A stretch of DNA of 64,000 bases. It comes from Streptomyces indicus. GTDB lineage: Bacteria > Actinomycetota > Actinomycetes > Streptomycetales > Streptomycetaceae. Position 1 is the first letter of the stretch; every line of letters starts with the position of its first letter. A program made the position numbers and the translations under genes. This document shows positions 55,243-63,424 of this stretch, piece by piece. Location of the stretch: NCBI RefSeq assembly GCF_900100315.1, contig NZ_FNFF01000022.1:1-64000 (forward strand), in the 5' to 3' direction. The notes under the pieces were generated by a model. The model saw nothing but the letters and a program-made list of their open reading frames with translations, searched no databases and was not told the origin of the DNA.

Positions 55243-55911
55243 TCACTTCGGGGGCGACCAGGGCTTCCCGTGCATGAGGTTGGCCAGGCCCGACCACGCG
55301 AAGTTCATCAGGGTGGTGGCCGCGTCCCGTGCCGTGACGCCCTCGGTCGCGTTGGCCCACACCGCGAGCGCCTCGGCCGCGCCCACCAACGCCTCGGCCA
55401 GCGGGGCGACTTCGCCCTCCGGCAGGGTCGGGTCGCTGTGCGCCTCGCGGGCGGCCTCGGCGATGAGCAGCGTCACGAAGGCGACGATCTCCGCCCGCAT
55501 CACGGCCACTTCGCGGGCGAAGGGCTCGCCGTGGGTACGGGCCTGGCTGTGCAGCACCGCCCAGCCGTCGGGCCGCTCCGCGGTGTGCGTGAAGAACGCC
55601 AGCAGTCCGGCCCACAGCTGCTGGTCGGCGGGTTCGCCCGGCGTGATGCCGCTGCGCACCGCCTCCACGAGGGCTGCGGCCTCGCTGCGGATGCAGGCCG
55701 TGAACAGGTCTTCCTTGGAGTTCAGATAGAGGTAGACCAGCGGCTTGGAGACGCCGGCGAGCTCGGCGATCTCGTCCATGGAGGCGGCCCGGTAGCCGCG
55801 GCGTCCGAAGGTGGCGACCGCGGCCTCCATCATCTGCCGCTCGCGCTCGGCCCGCGGCATGCGCTTGCCGCGGCGACCGCCGCCCTTCTTCCCCGCGTCC
55901 GTGCCCTGCAC
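55243..55911 (-). CDS. TetR-family transcriptional regulator
   Basis: 222 residues from the GTG at 55911, preceded by GGGGAGG. The helix-turn-helix spans MMEAAVATFGRRGYRAASMDEIAELAGVSKPLVYLYLNSKEDLF (about residues 26-69); the ligand domain follows. The basic N-terminus (GKKGGGRRGKR) is common in Streptomyces TetR proteins. The ligand is unknown; the convergent MaoC gene and nearby lipid genes suggest a fatty-acyl theme. Confidence 0.9.
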   Translation of the reverse strand: MQGTDAGKKGGGRRGKRMPRAERERQMMEAAVATFGRRGYRAASMDEIAELAGVSKPLVYLYLNSKEDLFTACIRSEAAALVEAVRSGITPGEPADQQLWAGLLAFFTHTAERPDGWAVLHSQARTHGEPFAREVAVMRAEIVAFVTLLIAEAAREAHSDPTLPEGEVAPLAEALVGAAEALAVWANATEGVTARDAATTLMNFAWSGLANLMHGKPWSPPK

Positions 55912-56070
55912 CCCGGCCGACCTCCCCTGTCGCTGTGCGCCTGGGCCAAGCGTACGCATGCATATGCCAGGGCGGGGGCGGGGTGCCGACGCCACGGGGG
56001 CGGGCCACGGCGCCACGGGTGCGGGGGCCTCAGGTGCGGAGGGCGCCTCAGGTGCGTGGGGCCGGCGCCG

Positions 56071-56631
56071 TCAGCCCCGCGCGCCAGTCCGCCGCTCCCC
56101 CGCCTCGTACTCCGCCCTGCTCAGGCCGTGCACCCGGGCCGTCCGTCCGGCCGACGGGTCCACCGTCTCGTGCAGCAGGCGCATGCCGAGCTTGGCCATG
56201 ATGCGTTCCGATGCGGTGTTCTGCGGCTGGGAGATGCTCAGGATCTGGTTCAGGCCCCGGTCCACGAAGCCGAAGCGCAGCGCCGCCCTCGCCGCCTCCG
56301 TCGCGTACCCCTTGCCCCAGAACTCACGCCCGAGCCGCCAGCCGATCTCGACCGCGGGCAGCACCTCGGGCAGGAAGTGCGGGACCGCGAGACCCGTGAA
56401 GCCCGCGAACCGGCCGCCCTCGCGGACCTCGACCGCGAACAGGCCGAACCCCTCGTGCTCCCACGCCCGTTCGACCGCCTCGATCGCCGACCGCGTCGCC
56501 GCCTCGTCGCGCACCGCACCGTCGCCGATCCACCGCATCACCTCGGGGTCGGCGTTGACGGCGGCCATCGCGGCCACGTCCTCCTCGCGCCAGCGCCGCA
56601 GCACCAGGCGCTCCGTCTCGATCCTCCGCAC
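56071..56631 (-). CDS. GNAT-family N-acetyltransferase, RimJ/RimL type
   Basis: 186 residues from a GTG at 56631 with AAGGGAG upstream, giving MRRIETERLVLRRWREED, the standard opening. An ATG at 56655 would add eight residues. AVEIGWRLGREFWGKGYATEAARAAL is the acetyl-CoA loop and NTASERIMAKLGMRLL the closing signature. The substrate is unknown. Confidence 0.88.
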   Translation of the reverse strand: MRRIETERLVLRRWREEDVAAMAAVNADPEVMRWIGDGAVRDEAATRSAIEAVERAWEHEGFGLFAVEVREGGRFAGFTGLAVPHFLPEVLPAVEIGWRLGREFWGKGYATEAARAALRFGFVDRGLNQILSISQPQNTASERIMAKLGMRLLHETVDPSAGRTARVHGLSRAEYEAGERRTGARG

Positions 56632-56900
56632 CGTCACTCCCTTCGCACCCTCCATCCTCGGCGGGCGCGGGGCCCGGCGGCCAGACCCGATGGCCGCGCA
56701 CGTACGGGCCGTACGCCCCGTCGTCCCCAGGGCCGAAGAGGCACCCGCCGTGCCGGGCCCGGGACGGACCAGGAACGGCGCGGGCGAGGCACAGCGCAGG
56801 CCCGAAGGGACGCACATCCCGCCCCGCGCGGGTGACCGCGCCGGGGCGCCGGGCTGCGCCTCGTACGCCGCGGCGGTCCGCGCCCCTACCGTCCGCGCCC

Positions 56901-57065
56901 ATGGACACCCTCATCTTCGGCGGCCTGTTCGCCGCCCTGGTGGTCCTGTACCAGGGCCGCCCCAGGAAGATCCTTCTCGCGGTGTGGTGGGTGGTGCTGT
57001 GCGCGACGATCGCCCTCCTCGCGCACCACATCACCAGCAGCCTCAAGCTCGGGCTGAGCTACTGA
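56901..57065 (+). CDS. Small membrane protein, DUF5993-like
   Basis: 54 residues: MDTLIFGGLFAALVVLYQG, a short basic turn GRPRK, then ILLAVWWVVLCATIALLAHH. Two membrane helices are evident. Resembles the DUF5993 family. TACCGT 8 bases upstream suggests a leaderless mRNA. The stop is one base before the DsbB-like start, so both are one operon and the protein is probably a partner of it. Confidence 0.82.
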   Translation: MDTLIFGGLFAALVVLYQGRPRKILLAVWWVVLCATIALLAHHITSSLKLGLSY

Positions 57066-57066
57066 G

Positions 57067-57702
57067 ATGGCGGCCACGACCACCGCGCCCACGGCCGCGG
57101 ACTCCACGCGCCCGCTCGGCAGGCTCCAGTTCTGGTTCGCCTGCTTCTTCGCCGTCGGCTGGACCGGAGTCGTCTGCGGCGGACTCGGCGTCCAGTTCAT
57201 CAGCTGGGACTACCCGTGCCCGCTGTGCATGGTGCAGCGGATGTTCATGCTGCTCGCGGCGCTCGGCGCGGCCTGGATCGTGCGCCGCGGCATGACCGGC
57301 ACGGTCACCGGACGCGACTACATGATGGGCTGGGGCATGGCCCTGGTCGCCGTCATGGCGGGCGGCTTCGCCTCCTGGCGCCAGACGATGCTGCACATCC
57401 TGCCCGGCGACAAGGGCTACGGGAATCCGGTGCTGGGCCTGCACATGTACGTGTGGGCCTGGATCCTCTTCATGGCCTCGGTGGTCGCCGTCGGCGTGGT
57501 CCTGACCTTCGCGCACCTCACGTCGGACACCGAGCTCCCCGTCACGCCGCTGTACCGCAGGGCGGGCCTGGCCGTGCTGGGCTTCGTCGGCCTGGTGATC
57601 GCGGTGAACCTGGTGGCGGTGTTCCTCCTGGAGGGCTTCCACTGGTTCCTGCCGGACGACCCGATCCGCTATCAGTTCTTCCACGACATCGGCGTGACCT
57701 GA
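57067..57702 (+). CDS. DsbB-family disulphide bond formation protein with a single CXXC
   Basis: 211 residues, four or five membrane helices. Cys51-Pro-Leu-Cys54 in WDYPCPLCMVQRMFML is the quinone-linked redox pair of DsbB proteins. The only other cysteines are Cys26 and Cys37 in the first helix; the second external pair found in E. coli DsbB is missing. It would pass electrons from a thiol oxidase to menaquinone. It is coupled with the DUF5993-like gene and 9.7 kb from a DsbA-like gene. Confidence 0.88.
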   Translation: MAATTTAPTAADSTRPLGRLQFWFACFFAVGWTGVVCGGLGVQFISWDYPCPLCMVQRMFMLLAALGAAWIVRRGMTGTVTGRDYMMGWGMALVAVMAGGFASWRQTMLHILPGDKGYGNPVLGLHMYVWAWILFMASVVAVGVVLTFAHLTSDTELPVTPLYRRAGLAVLGFVGLVIAVNLVAVFLLEGFHWFLPDDPIRYQFFHDIGVT

Positions 57703-57742
57703 CGCGGCAGCGTCGCCGTCCGGCAGACACCCCCGTACGACA

Positions 57743-57779
57743 AAGGTGCCCGCCCCCGGACTCCGGGGGCAGGCACCTT
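57743..57779. terminator. Bidirectional terminator after the DsbB-like gene
   Basis: AAGGTGCC/GGCACCTT outer stem and GCCCCCGG/CCGGGGGC inner stem with a 3-base loop (57743-57779), between convergent genes. Confidence 0.85.
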
Positions 57780-57795
57780 CACGCGGTGGCGGGGA

Positions 57796-59133
57796 TCAGG
57801 CGGCGGCCGGAACCGCGGCCGAGTCCTCGCGCCGGTCCTCGAAGGGCTCGTCGATGGGCGACGCGGACGCCTTGTCGTACGCCTCCTTGTCGAGGATGCC
57901 CTCGCGGGCGGCGACGATCACCGGGACGGCGGCCTGGCCGGCCACGTTGGTGGCGGTGCGCATCATGTCCAGGATCGGGTCGATGGCCAGGAGCAGACCC
58001 ACGCCCTCCATGGGCAGGCCCAGGGTGGACAGCGTCAGGGTGAGCATGACCGTCGCGCCGGTCAGACCCGCGGTGGCCGCGGAGCCGATGACCGAGACGA
58101 AGACGATGAGCAGGTACTCCTTGATGCCGAGCTGCACGTCGAAGATGTGCGCGACGAAGATCGCGGCGATCGACGGGTAGATCGCGGCGCAGCCGTCCAT
58201 CTTGGTGGTGGCGCCGAACGGGACGGCGAAGGAGGTGTACTCCTTCGGGACGCCGAGGCGCTCGGTGACCTTGACGGTGAGCGGCATGGTGCCGACCGAG
58301 GAGCGGGAGACGAAGGCCAGCTGGATCGCGGGCCAGGCGCCCTTGAAGAACTGGAGCGGGTTGACCTTGGCGACGGTCGACAGGAGCAGCGGGTAGACGC
58401 CGAACAGGACCAGGGCGCAGCCGATGTAGATGTCGGCGGTGAACGTCGCGTACTTGCTGATCAGGTCCCAGCCGTACGTGGCGATGGCGTTGCCGATGAG
58501 ACCGACGGTGCCGATCGGGGAGAGCAGGATGACCCACCACAGGGCCTTCTGCAGGAGCTCGAGCACCGACTCGCTGAGGGTGAGGATCGGCTCGGCCTTC
58601 TCACCGATCTTCAGGATGGCGATACCGGCGACGGCGGCCATGAAGACGATCTGGAGCACGTTCAGCTCGGTGAACGGCGTGATGATGTCGGTCGGGATGA
58701 TCCCGGTCAGGAAGTCGATCCAGGAGCCGGTGGTCTCCGGCTTGGCGCCGTCCTTCGGGGTGAGGCCGGTGCCGGCGCCCGGGTTGGTGAGCAGGCCGAT
58801 GACGAGGCCGATGACGACCGCGATCAGCGACGTGATCATGAACCAGAGCAGGGTGCGCGAGGCGAGCCGCGCGGCGTTGTTGACCTTGCGGAGGTTCGTG
58901 ATCGACACGAGGATCGCGAAGAAGACCAGCGGGGCCACGGCCAGCTTCAGGAGCTGGACGAAGATCGAGCCGATCTGGTCGAGCGTGGTGGTCAGCCACG
59001 CGACCTCGCCGTTGCGGGCGATGGCACCGAGGCCGACACCGACGACGAGACCGATGAGGATCTGCGCCCAGAAGGGCAGCGGTATGCGGAAGCCGGTGGA
59101 CTTCTGCGGGGAGTCCTTGACAGTCGAGGACAC
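57796..59133 (-). CDS. Dicarboxylate/amino acid:cation symporter (DAACS family)
   Basis: 445 residues from the GTG at 59133 (TGGAG upstream). The glutamate-transporter fold shows SRSSVGTMPLTVKV (HP1 serine-rich hairpin), TTKMDGCAAIYPSIAAIF in helix 7 and AIDPILDMMRTATNVAGQAAVPVIV in helix 8. The arginine in MMRTAT corresponds to the residue that binds the side-chain carboxylate of aspartate/glutamate in GltPh. Two sodium-site positions differ: the usual NMDGT reads KMDGC, and the aspartate after NVxG is Gln. Acidic amino acid or dicarboxylate uptake is likely; the coupling ion is uncertain. Confidence 0.9.
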   Translation of the reverse strand: MSSTVKDSPQKSTGFRIPLPFWAQILIGLVVGVGLGAIARNGEVAWLTTTLDQIGSIFVQLLKLAVAPLVFFAILVSITNLRKVNNAARLASRTLLWFMITSLIAVVIGLVIGLLTNPGAGTGLTPKDGAKPETTGSWIDFLTGIIPTDIITPFTELNVLQIVFMAAVAGIAILKIGEKAEPILTLSESVLELLQKALWWVILLSPIGTVGLIGNAIATYGWDLISKYATFTADIYIGCALVLFGVYPLLLSTVAKVNPLQFFKGAWPAIQLAFVSRSSVGTMPLTVKVTERLGVPKEYTSFAVPFGATTKMDGCAAIYPSIAAIFVAHIFDVQLGIKEYLLIVFVSVIGSAATAGLTGATVMLTLTLSTLGLPMEGVGLLLAIDPILDMMRTATNVAGQAAVPVIVAAREGILDKEAYDKASASPIDEPFEDRREDSAAVPAAA

Positions 59134-59376
59134 GGGGGCACTCCAGTTGAGGTGCGCGGGGGCATGGGGACGTACGGACTTCAAAGTGGAGCGACGCGAA
59201 CCGAGGACCCGGGGGGCAAGGCGCGGCGCCGCTGCAATGTGTCGCTAGCTCAAGCGCGGCAACAGGCCGCGGACATGCAGCGGCAGAGATCGACATGCAG
59301 GCGCGCGACGAGCGGGACGCTCTTCGGGTCGCGGGGCGCAGCTGCTGTCTTCATGCCGAACACGTTAACACTTGAA

Positions 59377-59393
59377 CTTTGAGGAACTCAAAG
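59377..59393. promoter_or_regulatory. Inverted repeat upstream of the symporter gene
   Basis: CTTTGAG-GAA-CTCAAAG lies about 250 bases upstream of the symporter start in the only AT-rich part of the interval. It could be a regulator site. Confidence 0.3.
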
Positions 59394-59467
59394 AGCTCCT
59401 TTGGGACCGGGAGGAGGCCCAAGGGCACCTTTCGGCCACCGGAGGTCCTGAAATAGCCCGCAATAAC

Positions 59468-59514
59468 GGGAGCCCCGGGGGCGCGAACCGTTCGGTCGCG
59501 ACCCCGGGGCTCCC
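59468..59514 (-). terminator. Terminator of the DUF4229 gene
   Basis: A 13-bp perfect stem (59468-59480 with 59502-59514) and further pairing in the loop (GCG/CGC), 57 bases beyond the DUF4229 stop. Confidence 0.8.
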
Positions 59515-59571
59515 GGGAAGTGTGACGAGTCTTACAGCGCCTTTACGGTGCTGCGCGGCGTGGCCTGCCGC

Positions 59572-59859
59572 TCAGATGCCGTCCTCCATGCTGCGGTTCT
59601 CCGCGAGCCGGGACTTGGCGCGGTCCACGCGCGTGACGATCTGCGCGGACATCTCGTCGCGCTGCTTGCGGAGCAGCACGAAGCTGAGGGGCGCGGAGAT
59701 GACGATGGCGAGGACGAGCACCCACAGGTAGTTGGAGTCGCCGAGGCCGCGCGGGAGCAGGCCGAAGTAGACCAGGGCCCACAGCACGACGAAGCTGCCG
59801 GCGAAGATGCCGATACGCATCAGGCTGTAGCGGACAGTGGCGTTCAGCTTGGGTGCCAC
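59572..59859 (-). CDS. DUF4229-domain small membrane protein
   Basis: 95 residues: two membrane helices (IGIFAGSFVVLWALVYFGLL and NYLWVLVLAIVISAPLSFVLL) and a charged tail (RKQRDEMSAQIVTRVDRAKSRLAENRSMEDG). Matches the actinobacterial DUF4229 family, often near menaquinone genes. GTG start at 59859. Function unknown. Confidence 0.85.
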   Translation of the reverse strand: MAPKLNATVRYSLMRIGIFAGSFVVLWALVYFGLLPRGLGDSNYLWVLVLAIVISAPLSFVLLRKQRDEMSAQIVTRVDRAKSRLAENRSMEDGI

Positions 59860-59976
59860 GGCTGGCCTCTTTTCCTTCTACGGGATCCTGCCGACCCCAT
59901 CGACGGAGTCCTGCCCGACCAGTGAACCATGTCCGGTTTCCGGTCGGTTCAGCGGCCCCGGACCCCTTGCGGAGCC

Positions 59977-60501
59977 TCAGTACAGCGGCAGATACATGGT
60001 GATGTCGTCCCGGTCGTCGCCGGGTGCGACGCGGATCGCGGCGGGCACGCGGCCGCCGTCCCGGTAGCCGCAGGAGGCGTAGAACCGGTCGACACCCGTG
60101 CCGCCGCGGCAGGTGAGCCGGATCATCTCGATCCCGTCGAAGCCGCGCGCGGCCTCCTCGACGGCGGCCATCAGTTCACGCCCGTACCCCTTGCCCTGGT
60201 GCTTGGGATGCACCATCACGGTGTACGCCCAGATCCAGTGCTTCATCAGGCGGTGGGTGTTGAAGGTGAGGAAGGCCGTCGCGGCGACGGCACCGTCCTC
60301 CTCGTAACCGACGAGCAGCCTCGTACGCCCCTCCGCCATCGCCGCGAAGTGCTTGAGCAGCTCGGGGCGGATGGCGTCGGGGGTGACCGGCGGGACGAAG
60401 CCGACGGCGCCGCCCGCGTTGGACACATCGGCCCAGAGCGCGAGCAGGCCGTCACGGAGCTCCGGACCCACGGAGGGGTCCAGCTTGAATATCAGGGACA
60501 T
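59977..60501 (-). CDS. GNAT-family N-acetyltransferase
   Basis: 174 residues. IWAYTVMVHPKHQGKGYGRELMAAVEE contains the acetyl-CoA binding R/Q-x-x-G-x-G/A loop, and VDRFYASCGYRDGGRVPAA the closing motif. The substrate is unknown. It begins 15 bases after the mqnE stop and is likely co-transcribed with it. Confidence 0.9.
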   Translation of the reverse strand: MSLIFKLDPSVGPELRDGLLALWADVSNAGGAVGFVPPVTPDAIRPELLKHFAAMAEGRTRLLVGYEEDGAVAATAFLTFNTHRLMKHWIWAYTVMVHPKHQGKGYGRELMAAVEEAARGFDGIEMIRLTCRGGTGVDRFYASCGYRDGGRVPAAIRVAPGDDRDDITMYLPLY

Positions 60502-60516
60502 CCGCGCGGGCCGGCC

Positions 60517-61680
60517 TCAGACCCGCATCGGCTGCGGCGACTCGCGGCGGTCGGCGTCGGGGCCCGGGTACTCGCGGATGATCTCGTAGCGCGTGTTGCG
60601 CTCGACGGGCTGGAAGCCGGCGTCGCGGATCAGGTCGAGCAGGTCCTCGCGGGAGAGCTTGTTGGGCGTCCCGTAGTTGTCGGCGTCGTGCGTGATCTTG
60701 TACTCGACCACCGAGCCGTCCATGTCGTCCGCGCCGTGCTGGAGCGCGAGCTGGGCGGTCTGCACGCCGTGCATCACCCAGAAGACCTTGACGTGCGGGA
60801 TGTTGTCGAAGAGCAGGCGCGAGACCGCGAAGGTCTTCAGGGCCTCGGCGCCGGTGGCCATCGTCGTGCGCGCCTGGAGGCGGTTGCGGACCTTGCCGTC
60901 CTGCATGTCCACGAAGTCGTGCTGGTAGCGCAGCGGGATGAACACCTGGAAGCCGCCGGTCTCGTCCTGCAGCTCACGCAGCCGGAGCACGTGGTCCACG
61001 CGGTGGCGGGGCTCCTCGATGTGCCCGTACAGCATCGTGCACGGGGTCTTCAGGCCCTTGGAGTGCGCGAGGCGGTGGATGCGCGACCAGTCCTCCCAGT
61101 GGGTGCGGTGGTCGACGATGTGCTGGCGCACTTCCCAGTCGAAGATCTCGGCGCCGCCGCCGGTCAGGGACTCCAGGCCCGCCTCGATCAGCTCGTCGAG
61201 GATGTCGGAGGCCGACATGCCGGAGATGGTCTCGAAGTGGTGGATCTCGGTGGCGGTGAAGGCCTTCAGCGAGACGTTCGGCAGCGCCTTCTTGAGCTCG
61301 GAGAGCGAGCGCGGGTAGTAGCGCCACGGCAGATTGGGGTGCAGGCCGTTGACGATGTGCAGCTCGGTGAGGTTGTCGTTCTCCATCGCCTTGGCGAGGC
61401 GGACGGCCTCCTCGATGCGCATCGTGTACGCGTCCTTCTCGCCCGGCTTGCGCTGGAACGAGCAGTAGGCGCACGAGGCGGTGCACACGTTCGTCATGTT
61501 GAGGTGGCGGTTGACGTTGAAGTGGACGACATCGCCGTTCTTCTTCGTCCGCACCTCGTGGGCCAGGCCGCCGAGCCAGGCCAGGTCGTCGCTCTCGTAG
61601 AGCGCGATGCCGTCCTCGCGGGTGAGCCGCTCCCCGGAGCGGACCTTGTCTTCCAGCTCTCGCTTGAGTCCCGCGTCCAC
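60517..61680 (-). CDS. mqnE: Aminofutalosine synthase
   Basis: 387 residues from the GTG at 61680, which has GGGAGGC upstream. The radical-SAM motif is Cys66-Cys70-Cys73 in NVCTASCAYCSF; HIVNGLHPNLPWRYYPRSL, TATEIHHFETISGMSA and TPCTMLYGHIEEPRHRVDH are MqnE blocks. It joins 3-enolpyruvylbenzoate and SAM-derived adenosine to aminofutalosine, the second step of the pathway started by MqnA. Confidence 0.95.
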   Translation of the reverse strand: MDAGLKRELEDKVRSGERLTREDGIALYESDDLAWLGGLAHEVRTKKNGDVVHFNVNRHLNMTNVCTASCAYCSFQRKPGEKDAYTMRIEEAVRLAKAMENDNLTELHIVNGLHPNLPWRYYPRSLSELKKALPNVSLKAFTATEIHHFETISGMSASDILDELIEAGLESLTGGGAEIFDWEVRQHIVDHRTHWEDWSRIHRLAHSKGLKTPCTMLYGHIEEPRHRVDHVLRLRELQDETGGFQVFIPLRYQHDFVDMQDGKVRNRLQARTTMATGAEALKTFAVSRLLFDNIPHVKVFWVMHGVQTAQLALQHGADDMDGSVVEYKITHDADNYGTPNKLSREDLLDLIRDAGFQPVERNTRYEIIREYPGPDADRRESPQPMRV

Positions 61681-61727
61681 CTGGCCGCCTCCCAATACCT
61701 GACAACGTGTGCGGACCACCCACGGTA

Positions 61728-61756
61728 CGCCCCGCCGCCGACAGCCCGGCGGGGCG
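61728..61756 (-). terminator. Terminator of the Lrp/AsnC-type gene
   Basis: CGCCCCGCCG (61728-61737) pairs with CGGCGGGGCG (61747-61756), 21 bases beyond the regulator's stop and before mqnE. Confidence 0.75.
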
Positions 61757-61776
61757 GTCCCCCTGTTCGGCAGGGG

Positions 61777-62232
61777 TCAGAGCTGCTCGGGCAGCTCGCC
61801 GACGCGGTTCTCCCACTTGGTGGAGAGCACGATCGTGGTGCGCGTGCGCGAGACGCCCTTGGTGCCGCTGAGCCGACGGATGGTCTTCTCCAGACCGTCC
61901 ACGTCGCTGGCACGCACCTTGAGCATGTACGAGTCGTCGCCCGCGATGAACCAGCAGTCCTCGATCTCGCTGAGGTCCTTGAGCCGGCGCGCCACGTCCT
62001 CGTGGTCGACGGCGTCGGAGAGCGAGATGCCGATGAGGGCGGTCACGCCGAGCCCGAGCGAGGCGGAGTCCACGGTCGCGCGGTAGCCGGTGATCACTCC
62101 GGCGCTCTCGAGCCGGTTGATGCGGTCGGTGACGCTGGGCCCCGACAGGCCTACGAGACGGCCCAGTTCGGCGTACGACGCCCGGCCGTTCTCCCTCAGG
62201 GCCTGGATGAGCTGCCTGTCCACCGCGTCCAT
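61777..62232 (-). CDS. Lrp/AsnC-family transcriptional regulator
   Basis: 151 residues from the ATG at 62232 (GGAAGG upstream); an ATG at 62250 is also in frame. Helix-turn-helix ASYAELGRLVGLSGPSVTDRINRLESAGVI is followed by the RAM effector domain (GLGVTALIGISLS, DCWFIAGDDSYMLKVRASDVDGLEK). It probably senses an amino acid. It lies between ubiX and mqnE; control of either is not shown. The region upstream (62250-62300) is unusually AT-rich, as at Lrp-type autoregulated promoters. Confidence 0.92.
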   Translation of the reverse strand: MDAVDRQLIQALRENGRASYAELGRLVGLSGPSVTDRINRLESAGVITGYRATVDSASLGLGVTALIGISLSDAVDHEDVARRLKDLSEIEDCWFIAGDDSYMLKVRASDVDGLEKTIRRLSGTKGVSRTRTTIVLSTKWENRVGELPEQL

Positions 62233-62437
62233 ACGCCTGGCACCTTCCATTAATTAGCGATCCCGCGAGTTTACGTATAAAATCTAAGGCATGCAGGGCC
62301 GTACCCCTGCGATTCTTCCGAGATTTGCCCTCGGATTCAACAGATTGACGCAGTGGCCTCCCCGGACGGGCGGCCGTCGCACCTTCACAACACAGCGGAC
62401 CGACGCCGTTCCGCCGATCTACAGGAGTTGTTTCACC

Positions 62438-62575
62438 GTGTACACGCTCGAGATGGCCTACGCCCACATGCGCTCGCTGCAGGAGCTGGCCGACCGCTCG
62501 CGTGCCCACAAGTCCCCGACCGCCGCCGCCCGCGCGGACAAGCTGTCCCGCCCGGCGCGCGCCAAGAAGCGCTAA
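62438..62575 (+). CDS. Small basic protein of 45 residues
   Basis: From a GTG at 62438 with AGGAG ten bases upstream: MYTLEMAYAHMRSLQELADR, then a Lys/Arg/Ala-rich tail ending ARAKKR. The first half can form an amphipathic helix. I do not recognise a family. Its last four bases overlap the end of ubiX on the other strand. The good ribosome site and clean start support it; function unknown. Confidence 0.6.
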   Translation: MYTLEMAYAHMRSLQELADRSRAHKSPTAAARADKLSRPARAKKR

Positions 62576-63300
62576 CCGCCACGGGGCTCCCCCTCACGGG
62601 AGCCCCCGCCGAGCTCGCGGGAGCCGCCGCCGGTTTCGCGGGAGCCTCCGCCGAGCTCACCCTCCCAGCGGCGGTAGAGCCCGTGCGGCACACCCGCCGC
62701 GTCGAGCACCCGCCCGGCGACGAAGTCCACCAGATCCTGGATGTGCGTCGCCCCCGCGTAGAACGCCGGCGAGGCCGGGAGCACCACGGCTCCCGCCTCG
62801 TCCAGGCTCACCAGATGCTTCAGCGTCTGCCCGTTCAGCGGTGTCTCGCGCACCGCCACCACCAGCCTGCGGCTCTCCTTGAGCGTGACGCTCGCCGTGC
62901 GCTGGAGCAGATCCTTCGACAGACCGAGCGCCACTCCGGCCACGCAGGCCGTCGAGGCCGGCACGATCAGCATCCCCTTGGTCCGGTACGAGCCCGAACT
63001 CGGCCCCGCCGCAAGGTCGCCCGCGGCCCAGTGCCGTACGTCGTCGAGCCGCTCGACCCGGAAGGTCCCGGGCTTTCCGTCGGCCCCGCGGGCCAGCCAC
63101 TCGGCCAGGTCCTCGCGCCAGTGCGCGTCCCGGTAGGCGATGCCGGTCTCGTCGAGCAGCGTGAGCCGCGAGGCCCGGCTGACGACCAGGTCCACGCTCT
63201 CGCCCGCGGCGAGCAGCCCTCGCAGCACCGCGGCGGCGTACGGCGTCCCGGAGGCCCCGGAGACCCCTACGACCCAGGGGATGCGCTCGGCTTCTGTCAT
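62572..63300 (-). CDS. ubiX: UbiX-type flavin prenyltransferase
   Basis: 242 residues. GVSGASGTPYAAAVLRGL is the FMN-binding N-terminus; IVPASTACVAGVALGLSKDLLQRTASVTLKE, RRLVVAVRETPLN and PASPAFYAGATHIQDLVDFVAGRVLD are UbiX blocks. It attaches dimethylallyl to FMN, making the prenyl-FMN used by UbiD decarboxylases, which the futalosine route requires. The last 30 residues are GGGSRE repeats, an extension beyond the normal end. UbiD and prenyltransferase genes are not in the window. Confidence 0.92.
   Translation of the reverse strand: MTEAERIPWVVGVSGASGTPYAAAVLRGLLAAGESVDLVVSRASRLTLLDETGIAYRDAHWREDLAEWLARGADGKPGTFRVERLDDVRHWAAGDLAAGPSSGSYRTKGMLIVPASTACVAGVALGLSKDLLQRTASVTLKESRRLVVAVRETPLNGQTLKHLVSLDEAGAVVLPASPAFYAGATHIQDLVDFVAGRVLDAAGVPHGLYRRWEGELGGGSRETGGGSRELGGGSREGEPRGG
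62587..62660. repeat. 21-bp tandem repeats in the 3' end of ubiX
   Basis: Three imperfect units, each encoding GGGSREL/T on the minus strand, form the C-terminal tail of UbiX. Period 21 keeps the frame. Confidence 0.8.
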
Positions 63301-63424
63301 ACCCCGAGCCTATCCGCAGGCCTGGAACCAGGCCGCGCCTCCCATGCGTTGAGCGATGTGAGGGCCCGCTCCCGCCGAGCGATCGGGTTCGCTCCGGAGC
63401 CGGCCCGAGGGTGAGGGGACACCG

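Larger units (their letters stand above)
59134..59571. other. 438-bp region between the symporter and DUF4229 genes
   Basis: No convincing gene. It holds the symporter promoter side, a CTTTGAG-N3-CTCAAAG inverted repeat (59377-59393) next to an AT-rich patch, and the terminator of the DUF4229 gene at its right end. Confidence 0.6.

Noticed and set aside
59372..59731. Possible gene starting MNFEELKELLWDREEAQGHL from a TTG
   Set aside because: The first 28 residues look protein-like, but the frame then runs through a terminator and antisense to the DUF4229 gene; no ribosome site.
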